This document shows positions 6,999 through 15,117 of a stretch of DNA of 64,000 nucleotides, in pieces. The DNA is from Fluviicola sp. (GTDB lineage: Bacteria; Bacteroidota; Bacteroidia; Flavobacteriales_D; Crocinitomicaceae): assembly GCA_029866325.1 (NCBI GenBank), contig JARWZO010000007.1, positions 60,493 to 124,492 of the forward strand, given 5' to 3'. Made by a program: the position numbers and the translations under genes. How positions within the stretch are numbered: the stretch's first letter is position 1; each line of letters opens with the position of its first letter. The notes beneath the pieces were generated by a model. It had not been told where the DNA came from and did no database searches. It saw only the letters and a program-made list of their open reading frames with translations.

Positions 6999-8730
6999 AA
7001 ACAATGGTTTGGTGAGCAACATTGGTTGTTTCGGATTTTCGTACAAGGAAATTCCCCATGACCAACACATCAATCCCCGTATTGAAAAAACACTGAAGCG
7101 CATCTTGCGGAGAACACACCATGGGTTCGCCTCGTTCGTTGAATGAGGTATTGATCAGCACCGGAATGCCCGTGAGTTGATGATAGTCGATCAACAAAGA
7201 ACGCAACTGATCATTGAATCCGGGTTCCAAACGCTGCACGCGCGCCGTTCCGTTGTTGTGAATACAGGCCGGAATTTCACTCGCCTTTGCCGTACCTTTG
7301 GTCACATACAACATGCGCGAATAGTCGTTGCCCTGATCTTCGAAATAATCCGAGAAATATTCTGCCAAAACAACAGGGGCAAAAGGTCGGAATCCTTCGC
7401 GTTTCTTGATTTTTTGATTCAATACCGATTTCATTTCCGGATGCCTAGCATTGGCCAAAATACTTCTGTTTCCCAAAGCCCGCGGACCAAATTCCATGTT
7501 TCCCTGAAACCAACCCACGACGTTGTTTTCCGCCAATTCTTGAGCAACGGTTTGGGTAAGCGTTTTCCATTCCAGTTCATGAAATGCAGTGATTCCTTTT
7601 TGACGAAGTGCTTCTTTGATCGTTTCAGAGGTATAGGAAGGTCCGGTAAATTCTTGGTTGAGTTGAGACGAATCTTCGGTGCTGATATCCTGACCTTGCA
7701 TCGCCAACCAAAGCGCAGCACCCATCGCACAACCGCTATCACCCGAAGCTGAATGTATGAAGACGTTCTCAAATCCGGTGCGGGCAATAAGTTGCGCATT
7801 GGCTACACAATTCAACGCTACTCCGCCACCATAAACCAAGTTGGTTGCGCCGGTTTGTTGCTGTATGTAGTTGAGCAAAATCACCAATCCGTCTTCCAGC
7901 ACTGCTTGAATGGAAGCTGCTACATCTTTGTGAAAATCGTGGAGTGGTTCAGATTCCTTTCTGGCCTTTCGTCCGAAAAGTTGTTCAAACCGACGATTGA
8001 TCATGCGTAAATCATCCAGAAAACCGAAATAACGCAGATTGAGTGTCACCACACCTTGATCGCTAAACGACACCAAATGGTCGAGTATCAATTGTTTGTA
8101 AACGGGTTTTCCGTAAGGCGCCAAGCCCATGAGTTTGTATTCGCCCGAATTGACCTTGAATCCGCAATAATAAGTGAATGCCGAATAAAGCAAGCCCAAC
8201 GAATGCGGAAAGTGCTGTTCGGCTGCCGGTGAAAGTTTTCCATGTTCGAAGGTTCCGTACGAAGTGCAAGCCCGCTCGCCTACTCCGTCGATCACCACAT
8301 AAGCCGCTTTTTCAAAACCACTTGTTAAACAAGCCAAAGTGGCGTGCGACACATGATGCTGACAATAGGAAAAGGTTCCTTTGTAACCGAGGCATTTGCG
8401 AAATACATCTTCGACCCACATTTTTTCTTTGAACCAGCCCAAAATAGCTTTTCTGAAGGGTAAAAATCCGCGTGGAGCTTTGGTTAGAAAGGTATCAAGG
8501 ATGCGGTCGAATTTGGTAAACGGTTTCTCGAAAAAGATCACTTCGTCTAGATCTGAAACCGACAAAGAAGCCATTTCCAGACACTTTTCAATGGATTTTT
8601 GCGGAAAAGAAGCATCGTGTTTTTTTCGCGATAAGCGCTCTTCTTGAATCGCAGCAACTATTTTTCCATCTACAATCAAACACGCTGATGAATCGTGAAA
8701 ATAAGCTGATATGCCAAGAATTTTGCTCAT
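6985..8730 (-). CDS. NodU/CmcH family carbamoyltransferase
   Basis: The 581-residue length is typical. The N-terminal Kae1-like domain starts with ISAYFHDSSACLIVDGK and IQEERLSRKKHD. The metal-binding HHVSHA follows at about 125-130. The C-terminal YrdC-like domain has MEFGPRALGNRSILA and NTSFNERGEPMV. The enzyme moves a carbamoyl group from carbamoyl phosphate, via carbamoyl-AMP, to a hydroxyl of a sugar or small molecule. In this locus the acceptor is presumably a surface-glycan sugar. The start abuts the stop of the deacetylase gene (8731), and the end overlaps sxtJ, so these genes form one transcription unit. Confidence 0.95.
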   Translation of the reverse strand: MSKILGISAYFHDSSACLIVDGKIVAAIQEERLSRKKHDASFPQKSIEKCLEMASLSVSDLDEVIFFEKPFTKFDRILDTFLTKAPRGFLPFRKAILGWFKEKMWVEDVFRKCLGYKGTFSYCQHHVSHATLACLTSGFEKAAYVVIDGVGERACTSYGTFEHGKLSPAAEQHFPHSLGLLYSAFTYYCGFKVNSGEYKLMGLAPYGKPVYKQLILDHLVSFSDQGVVTLNLRYFGFLDDLRMINRRFEQLFGRKARKESEPLHDFHKDVAASIQAVLEDGLVILLNYIQQQTGATNLVYGGGVALNCVANAQLIARTGFENVFIHSASGDSGCAMGAALWLAMQGQDISTEDSSQLNQEFTGPSYTSETIKEALRQKGITAFHELEWKTLTQTVAQELAENNVVGWFQGNMEFGPRALGNRSILANARHPEMKSVLNQKIKKREGFRPFAPVVLAEYFSDYFEDQGNDYSRMLYVTKGTAKASEIPACIHNNGTARVQRLEPGFNDQLRSLLIDYHQLTGIPVLINTSFNERGEPMVCSPQDALQCFFNTGIDVLVMGNFLVRKSETTNVAHQTIVYEPD

Positions 8731-9681
8731 TTAAAATTGTCCCTTATGGATAATTCGCAGCATATTTCGGCTTGAAATAAACGGATTTATTGCCATGCGT
8801 TGAAACAGGTACGGAGCATCTTCAACAGCATATTCTGCCAGGTGTTGCTGTTTCATGTCAATCTGAGATAAGTGCTTGATCGTCTTTTCAGTATGATGTC
8901 CGTAAGGATAAGCGAAAATAGACCCATAAACAGAACCTATGTTGCTTAAACGCGTTCGTACTTCATTGATTTCTTGCGTCATTTCTTCATCAGAAAGCGT
9001 CACAAAACTCAAATGATTGGCTCCATGATTGGCCAAACTGACCAACGGACGTGTTTGCAGTAAACCTAAATCGTGGTCAGAAAGTAATTCCCAAAAAACA
9101 CGGTTTTTATGCAGAAGCGTTTCCGGAAGATTGTTCAATTTTCGGTTGATTTCCAACACCACTTCTTTTGGTTGTAAAGGAATCCACGCTTTCAGTTCCT
9201 TAATGGTTTTTACGCCGGAATGCGCGATCAATTCGTTCAGGATATTCCCGGATTCGGAAGGATTGGCCGACGCAATATCGAATAAATCTGTCCAGAGCGG
9301 AAAGTCAGTTCTACCGGTTACAAAAATGGTGATCGGAATTTGAAGTTCTTCTATTATCGGCTGTGCGATGGTTAGATTATTGCGGTAACCGTCGTCGAAG
9401 GTAATGAGCACATTGAGTTTATCCGGATGGAGGCGATTGGCTAGAAAATCATCTAAACTAACAATGTGAAAGTGTTGCTTGATTTCCGTTAACACCTCTC
9501 GAAATGCTGATTCTTTGCAAAAGCGTCCGTTAATGTACTCATCGGTATCTGCACAAATACCGTGAAAACAAATGATTTGCACTTCGCCCTTTCTGTCCTT
9601 TAGTTTCAGCGGAAAACCAAACAGATCAACTGCTGAAAGCAATGCCCACTTCAAACGCAAACGGATTCCTTTAACGGTCAT
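8731..9681 (-). CDS. Polysaccharide deacetylase (NodB-homology) family protein
   Basis: The NodB core is recognisable: IICFHGI near residue 36, then the metal/catalytic segment ITFDDGYRNNL at about 93-103, and ANHGANHLSF (about 217-226) as the H-x-x-x-H-like metal site. These enzymes remove N-acetyl groups from amino sugars, or are relatives acting on other glycans. No signal peptide is apparent, and the first 30 residues hold one weak hydrophobic stretch, so location is uncertain. It overlaps the upstream SGNH gene by 11 bases and abuts the carbamoyltransferase downstream. Confidence 0.88.
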   Translation of the reverse strand: MTVKGIRLRLKWALLSAVDLFGFPLKLKDRKGEVQIICFHGICADTDEYINGRFCKESAFREVLTEIKQHFHIVSLDDFLANRLHPDKLNVLITFDDGYRNNLTIAQPIIEELQIPITIFVTGRTDFPLWTDLFDIASANPSESGNILNELIAHSGVKTIKELKAWIPLQPKEVVLEINRKLNNLPETLLHKNRVFWELLSDHDLGLLQTRPLVSLANHGANHLSFVTLSDEEMTQEINEVRTRLSNIGSVYGSIFAYPYGHHTEKTIKHLSQIDMKQQHLAEYAVEDAPYLFQRMAINPFISSRNMLRIIHKGQF

Positions 9682-10651
9682 CTTTCAAGAATTTTTGAAC
9701 GTATGTAAATACTGTTTGCTGACCAAATCGATTGAGGTGCGGATCATTTTCATAATAGACAGCCTTGCCCTGTTTTTCGCTTTGTCGCAAGGCATCAATC
9801 GGATCGATGACCTCAAAACCGGCTTCTTTGATTTTTTTAGCCCACGGATGCCCTTTCAGCAAACTCAGACTTAGCTTTGCGCCCAATTGTTTGTATTGTT
9901 TCACATACCGACGGTTGGTTTGTACACACGTAGGAATCGTCAGCACATAAAACCGTGCATTTTCACCGGCGGCAGTTTTCAATTCCTTCAGCATTTCAAT
10001 TACCGTTTGAAACTGATCGGCATACTCTCCTTTTAATTGCACCATGCTCATCGGATAGGTGGCATCGCCTTGAATGTATAATTTGGTGCGGGCATCGTAA
10101 GATTGTATGGCAAATGAATCGGCGATTTTGGGGTTTACTGACGATTGTAAATCTTGATTGGATTGTCCGAGTCGGTAATTGATAAAACCGAGCGACCTGA
10201 AGGTATTGCTGCATTTCCAGAATATATTCCTACCCCATGAAAATGCACTCCAGTTTACAGGGCGATGAAAGTCATACAGATCGTTTCCTTCGTAGAGTTG
10301 CACAATAACGATGTTTGGTTTGGTTTCTTCTACCCGATTGGAAACAATGAGTCGAAACGTTTCAGGACCTACTCCCGGAATAGCGGCATTAAACACCTGG
10401 AATACCGAATCTTTTTTCCATTGATTGGCCCAACTGGAGGTGTCGGCGCTAAATGAATCGCCCAAAATGAGGATGCGTTTTTTCTTGAGATCGGGCGTGC
10501 GCACCTTGTTTTGAAATTCCCATTCTGTTTTGTAAAAATCGACCCACTGATAACGGTAAACCAACTCCACCAAACACAAGGTAATGAAGGCAATGATTCC
10601 CGCTTTGAGGAACCAGTTAACTACTTTCTTGAACCGTTTTTTCTGAGCCAT
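9671..10651 (-). CDS. Membrane-anchored SGNH/GDSL hydrolase-like protein
   Basis: The N-terminal 35 residues contain a basic start and one transmembrane helix (about 13-29). Block I is ILILGDSFSAD at about 55-65, giving the catalytic-serine GDS motif. The C-terminal block V is YENDPHLNRFGQQ at about 299-311, with D-x-H as the likely remaining dyad. The fold is that of SGNH hydrolases that add or remove acyl groups on surface glycans. The start overlaps the end of the O-antigen ligase gene by 35 bases. A glycan O-acetyl transfer or esterase role is inferred from the neighbourhood. Confidence 0.83.
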   Translation of the reverse strand: MAQKKRFKKVVNWFLKAGIIAFITLCLVELVYRYQWVDFYKTEWEFQNKVRTPDLKKKRILILGDSFSADTSSWANQWKKDSVFQVFNAAIPGVGPETFRLIVSNRVEETKPNIVIVQLYEGNDLYDFHRPVNWSAFSWGRNIFWKCSNTFRSLGFINYRLGQSNQDLQSSVNPKIADSFAIQSYDARTKLYIQGDATYPMSMVQLKGEYADQFQTVIEMLKELKTAAGENARFYVLTIPTCVQTNRRYVKQYKQLGAKLSLSLLKGHPWAKKIKEAGFEVIDPIDALRQSEKQGKAVYYENDPHLNRFGQQTVFTYVQKFLKDDR

Positions 10652-12083
10652 TGCGCAATGTGAGATTGATCCAAACGATCACACCGAGTGAAGCGTACAC
10701 CAAAAATGCCATTTTATTTTGATCAAGAAACGAATTAAAAACGGCATGGAAATAATAGGTAATCAATCCGAGTAACACACCAAGGTTGAGTCGTTTCAGA
10801 AAAGGATCTGCAATTCGGTAATGATTTTGCATCCCATAATACAAACTCGCCAACATCAAGGTAACAAAACCGATAAAGCCCATGATTCCTGTTTCGCTCA
10901 AAAATGCAAGGTATTCTGAATGCGCATTTCCGCGGTCGCCGGTATTGGTAGAAATATAAGTTTTGTTAGCCACCGTTTGATAACGGTTGTATTCGAATTG
11001 ATACGTTCCGGGGCCAAAACCAAGCCAAGGTCTGTCTTCAAACATGCGGTAAGCGCAAATCCACCGGTTGATCCGCTCGAGATTTGATGCATCGTTTTTT
11101 ACATTCACCACCGATGAAAAGTGGTTGACCAATTCACCATCATTACTCACGGCTTCGTTTTTTTCAACACTTGCATAAATGGCATCACTAAACGACCAAA
11201 CTCCAAATATAAGCGTCAACAATCCGGCTATCAACCATTTAAAACTGACCTTATACCGCAATAAACCGTAGAAAAGTAAAGCTACAATCAAACTGAGCAA
11301 CGAAGCACGCGATAAAGCCAATACTTCTGAAACGGAAATTACAAAGAGTAGTATACCAAGTCCGATTTTCTGGCGATTCGAAAGATGCATCACCTTGTTT
11401 TGAAACACCAGAATGATCAGTAAAGGGATGATAAATGCCAAACAAGCACCGTAAATCGTATGATCGTTGAAATACGGTTGACAGATACTGAAAACGCCTT
11501 GGGGTTGAAAATTGACATGAATATGATTTTTTAGTGTAAAGTACATCACCGGAATCAACCCGATGGCGTACGCTAAAAAAGGAGTGATCAGCCATTTTTT
11601 GGTTTCCGTCATTTGCAGTACCATGAAGAAACCAAAGGTAAATATGAGTTGAATCGCCAATCGTTTCAGCGAAACATCAATGTGTGAACTCAGCAATGCG
11701 GAAAACAATTCGATAATGAACAACAACCCAATGATTCGGGATATGGGGTGTTTCATGGCTCGAGCTATGCCTTTGGCGTACGATTTATTAAAAAAGAGAA
11801 GTACCGGAATGGCGAGTACCAATAAACCTTCGCTAGGCAAACTCAATTTTGCTCCGCCACCTATCATTGCGTCCAATGAAAGTGGGATAAGTCCGATTAA
11901 CACCAAGTAGTACCACGAAAACGCATAGATGAGCAAGCCGATTATTACCGTACATCCGCAAATGGTAGCTAACAGAATGGCCGTTTCACTCACATCGGAG
12001 GTATACCACCACGCGCCTAAAAACAGCGTGCTTGCAAGAGCAACAATAAGAAAGACAAGTCTATTCGCGGTGATCCACGACAT
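10617..12083 (-). CDS. O-antigen ligase/polymerase (Wzy_C/WaaL-like) family protein
   Basis: The 488-residue protein has about ten to twelve hydrophobic helices. SRASLLSLIVALLFYG lies before a large periplasmic loop, which contains the family signature WLGFGPGTYQFEYNRYQ and GNAHSEYLAFLSETGIMG (about 340-400). The histidine and tyrosine of H-S-E-Y are typical of the Wzy_C domain. It either ligates a glycan to its lipid carrier or polymerises repeat units; the two cannot be separated by sequence alone. The start ATG overlaps the Wzz stop by one base (TAATG), so translation is coupled. Confidence 0.9.
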   Translation of the reverse strand: MSWITANRLVFLIVALASTLFLGAWWYTSDVSETAILLATICGCTVIIGLLIYAFSWYYLVLIGLIPLSLDAMIGGGAKLSLPSEGLLVLAIPVLLFFNKSYAKGIARAMKHPISRIIGLLFIIELFSALLSSHIDVSLKRLAIQLIFTFGFFMVLQMTETKKWLITPFLAYAIGLIPVMYFTLKNHIHVNFQPQGVFSICQPYFNDHTIYGACLAFIIPLLIILVFQNKVMHLSNRQKIGLGILLFVISVSEVLALSRASLLSLIVALLFYGLLRYKVSFKWLIAGLLTLIFGVWSFSDAIYASVEKNEAVSNDGELVNHFSSVVNVKNDASNLERINRWICAYRMFEDRPWLGFGPGTYQFEYNRYQTVANKTYISTNTGDRGNAHSEYLAFLSETGIMGFIGFVTLMLASLYYGMQNHYRIADPFLKRLNLGVLLGLITYYFHAVFNSFLDQNKMAFLVYASLGVIVWINLTLRNGSEKTVQESS

Positions 12084-13003
12084 TAGTCTTTTATTTCTGA
12101 TTTAAACTCCAGCCATTTTCGGCGAACGCCAGCCACCGTTAAACTCACCAACAACACTGTAATGGCTGAAATAATACCGTTTAGCAGAAATGATGGGGAA
12201 GCCTTTCGGTAGGTTGGTTGGGCGCGGTCAATTGCATAAACGGAAGGAAGCGGGGTCTCGTATTGCAACTGCTTGGTTTTGTATTCTTCCAGCAAATGAT
12301 TGTGGGTTCGGTAAGCAATTATAAAACGTTGAATAATCGATTCCAAGCGTGGGTCGTCAACAAAAACTCCGGCATCATAATTTTCGTTATTCAGGTTTTC
12401 CATGAAGGTGTACAATAACTCGCTTTTATTGGTTTTAATGGCGTAAATCGAATCGCGAAGTTTGTCCATTCGAGCAGTTACCATATCCAATTGATGCTTG
12501 GTGCTATTCAACTCTTTCATCCTGTTTTCTTCAAAAATCTGAGTGCGGTATTTATTGACCTCATCGACCTGAAAGTTGGCAATGGCAGCCGACAATTTCG
12601 GTTTTGTAGTTTCAACATTGATGATCACAGACAGGTACTTACTTCTAAAAAAAGTAATGTCTTTTACATATCTCAGTGTTAAGGTTGTTTCCCATCCTGC
12701 GGTATTGGTGTCGATTTCATAATAATCATACAACTTGAAGTGCTTCACTGTACGAGTACGCATCGATTCAGATTCCATCAACTGCATCAACTGTTCGGTC
12801 TCCAATTCATACCCGAATTGTGGATTGCCAATGATGTCGGCTTTTGTATTTGAATTGTACGGAAAAACGATTGCTGTTGAAAGATAGGTTTTCGGAATAA
12901 AAAAGGTGATTCCTATTCCTAATAATCCACCGGTCAAAAGTGAAAAGAAAAGTAATTTTCTGTTGTGAAATAAAAAGTGGATTGCCGACTTGTTGTTTTC
13001 CAT
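12083..13003 (-). CDS. Wzz-type polysaccharide chain-length determinant
   Basis: Two transmembrane helices bracket a long helical periplasmic domain: LLFFSLLTGGLLGIGITFF at about 18-36 and a C-terminal helix at about 275-293. The segment PKTYLSTAIVFPYNS follows TM1 as in Wzz/BtuB-type co-polymerases. Before TM2 comes a proline/serine-rich stretch (RAQPTYRKASPS), as in other Wzz proteins. There is no tyrosine-kinase domain. It probably sets glycan chain length together with the neighbouring ligase/polymerase. A 46-base gap separates it from the GT-C gene upstream, the largest gap between 7000 and 17931. Confidence 0.88.
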   Translation of the reverse strand: MENNKSAIHFLFHNRKLLFFSLLTGGLLGIGITFFIPKTYLSTAIVFPYNSNTKADIIGNPQFGYELETEQLMQLMESESMRTRTVKHFKLYDYYEIDTNTAGWETTLTLRYVKDITFFRSKYLSVIINVETTKPKLSAAIANFQVDEVNKYRTQIFEENRMKELNSTKHQLDMVTARMDKLRDSIYAIKTNKSELLYTFMENLNNENYDAGVFVDDPRLESIIQRFIIAYRTHNHLLEEYKTKQLQYETPLPSVYAIDRAQPTYRKASPSFLLNGIISAITVLLVSLTVAGVRRKWLEFKSEIKD

Positions 13004-13049
13004 AATGTATGATGAATGAACAAATATACGTGAATTGTTGAAGGTGTGG

Positions 13050-14528
13050 CTATTTCAAATCACACATGTAGAGCGCTTTTCCAGTATCGTTAATCGGCAC
13101 ACCTACCTTGTTTTCCATGCTTTCGAAAAAAAGCTGAAATTCGCCTGTAAAATAACCGTCGTAAACTATAGCCAGTCGAGTTGCTTTTCCTTCTTTCACA
13201 AGGTTTCTGATCATAAACTGATTCAGCTGCATGTTGGGAATTGACCAGCCATAACGATTCGCGGGTTGTAAGATCAATGGGCATTGCGGAGTCAATCCAC
13301 CGAAAGAAACAATGACCAAATCATCCGGTTTAGAGTGTTTTTTGATTTCTAGCGCAATCTTTTCAAACTCAGGTTCGGTCGTGTAATAATTGGCTTCTGC
13401 ATACCGAATGCTTTCCACTGCAAACAGCGCTGGAAGGATCACTGCAACCGAAATTTTGAAGGCTTTTTTCGGAAGTAAAGCCAGCAGTCGTTGCACACCC
13501 ATTGCCATAAAAATAGCCAGCGAGGCAATCAACGGCATTTGGTAATAATTGTGGTGTACATTCAGATTAAAGAAAATACACACGTACAAAACCGTACCGA
13601 TCAACCAACTCATCGACCACCAGTAAGCACGATTTTTCTTCGCGAAAACCAATCCTACAATCAACAATACAAGTCCTGATAAACCAAGCACTTCAAAACG
13701 CAATCGTTCCAAAATGGTGATCCAGTTGGCAGAATTGGTGCGTTGCTCCCACGTACCGAAGTACCAGTACCACATATCGGTGAATTTATTGAAACTCGGA
13801 ATAAAATACCAATCGGGGATTTGTTCGTTGGTGGCCCGCGAATAACTGTTCCACCAATACAAGGCAATTACCGGCAATACAAACAACAATGATCGCGGCA
13901 AAAACCACTTAAACGCTTTCTGCTGCAGGATATAAACCAGTGCCGGAAATAAGAGATAAAAGGTATAAGGTGCTTTTTCCAGAAAGGCAATGATGGAGAA
14001 AACCACGGCCCAAATCAAGGGTTTCCACTTTTTATCGCGGATGGCTACCAGTAAATAATAAAGCATTCCAAACGCAAAAGCCAGTGCAAAAAAATCGATG
14101 TGAATGGCCCGTGAATAAAAGAGTGAAAGCGGCGCAAACCCAAAAATACAGGTAGCCAATTCGGGTACCCAATTGTCTACAAAAATCACGCGCAATACTT
14201 TGTAAAAGTAATAAGCTGCCAATGTGAAAAAGAGTAAAAAGAAGGTGCGAGCGACCCACAAATGCGGACCGAAAACGTTATACAGCTTCGATACCAAATA
14301 CTCGGGAAGGGGAAATTCCAACACCAGCGTTTTGTGCCCACCCATCCAGCAAACCGTCGGTTCCATGAACGGGGCATTGTTGTAATAATAACCGTCGATG
14401 TATTGTTTGGTATCGTATTGACGCCAATTATGTGGTGAATCTACCGTGCCTTCAAAATGAAAAAAGCGAACAATGGTAATCAGGAACAAAATTCCGATCA
14501 GAAGGAGTTTTCGTTGTTTAACGGTCAT
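13050..14528 (-). CDS. GT-C (GT39/ArnT-like) polyprenyl-phosphate-sugar glycosyltransferase
   Basis: The product has about eleven transmembrane helices. The first external loop carries NWRQYDTKQYIDGYYYNN (about 36-53 of the longer form), the acidic R-Q-x-D-T motif of ArnT-like enzymes that use polyprenyl-phosphate sugars. A short soluble C-terminal domain follows. The ATG at 14528, one base after the HAD stop codon, is preferred over an in-frame TTG at 14537. Because the three preceding genes appear to make polyprenyl-phosphoryl-arabinose, this enzyme is the natural candidate to transfer the arabinofuranose outside the membrane. That assignment is inference; the acceptor is unknown. Confidence 0.85.
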   Translation of the reverse strand: MTVKQRKLLLIGILFLITIVRFFHFEGTVDSPHNWRQYDTKQYIDGYYYNNAPFMEPTVCWMGGHKTLVLEFPLPEYLVSKLYNVFGPHLWVARTFFLLFFTLAAYYFYKVLRVIFVDNWVPELATCIFGFAPLSLFYSRAIHIDFFALAFAFGMLYYLLVAIRDKKWKPLIWAVVFSIIAFLEKAPYTFYLLFPALVYILQQKAFKWFLPRSLLFVLPVIALYWWNSYSRATNEQIPDWYFIPSFNKFTDMWYWYFGTWEQRTNSANWITILERLRFEVLGLSGLVLLIVGLVFAKKNRAYWWSMSWLIGTVLYVCIFFNLNVHHNYYQMPLIASLAIFMAMGVQRLLALLPKKAFKISVAVILPALFAVESIRYAEANYYTTEPEFEKIALEIKKHSKPDDLVIVSFGGLTPQCPLILQPANRYGWSIPNMQLNQFMIRNLVKEGKATRLAIVYDGYFTGEFQLFFESMENKVGVPINDTGKALYMCDLK

Positions 14529-14529
14529 A

Positions 14530-15117
14530 TTATTCAAAAAAACGGTGGTGATAAGACTGAGAAATATCGGCTAAAATACGGTCTTCCTGCGAATTACCAA
14601 AAGCAACTACCGAATCGTATTCGGCAAGATCAACTTTCTGTTTTAAAGCCCTGATTTTTTCCATTCCTTTTACATTTTCGCCCTGTATGTTGCCGGTGCT
14701 TTTTCCGGCTGTGTCGTATTCCAAAGCGGTACAAATGAGTTCCAGTTGAAGGGAATCACAGAAAGGTTGCAGCCACTCGCTACAAGAAGCGGAAACCACC
14801 ATACAACGTGAATCCTGTTGCTGCTCTCGGATATAGCTCACCGCCTTGGAAAATAAACGATCACGATTCGCTTCGAAAAAAGCTTGCCCGCGTTCCCGTA
14901 ATTCCGATTGAGAAAATCCGCGCAAATGCATGCTGAAAAACAGCTCTTTCAATCGTTGGGCTGAAAGCAATCCTAACTTGGAGAAAAGGACTGGAAATGC
15001 AATGAGAAACAATGATCCGTAATACTTCGCCGGATTTAAAAATCGGGCAAAATGTAACAACGAATCACCTTTATAAATTGTTCCGTCAAAATCCAGGATC
15101 ACCAGTTTTTTCACCAC
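14530..15117 (-). CDS. HAD-IB family phosphatase, candidate polyprenyl-phosphoribose 5-phosphatase
   Basis: Motif I is ILDFDGTIYKGD at about 7-18 with both aspartates. Motif II is VVSASCSEWL near 97-106. Motif III/IV is in AFGNSQEDRILADIS (about 176-190). The SerB-like HAD-IB layout is complete at 195 residues. In mycobacterial arabinose-donor synthesis, the phosphoribosyl lipid made by the UbiA-type enzyme must lose its 5-phosphate before DprE1 acts, a job given there to a PAP2 protein (Rv3807c). No PAP2 gene is here, so this HAD enzyme is the obvious substitute. It overlaps the DprE1-DprE2 gene by 7 bases. Confidence 0.85.
   Translation of the reverse strand: MVKKLVILDFDGTIYKGDSLLHFARFLNPAKYYGSLFLIAFPVLFSKLGLLSAQRLKELFFSMHLRGFSQSELRERGQAFFEANRDRLFSKAVSYIREQQQDSRCMVVSASCSEWLQPFCDSLQLELICTALEYDTAGKSTGNIQGENVKGMEKIRALKQKVDLAEYDSVVAFGNSQEDRILADISQSYHHRFFE

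Noticed and set aside
14529..14537. TTG at 14537 as start of the GT-C gene
   Set aside because: An ATG at 14528, one base after the preceding stop codon, gives a normal coupled start and loses only three residues.
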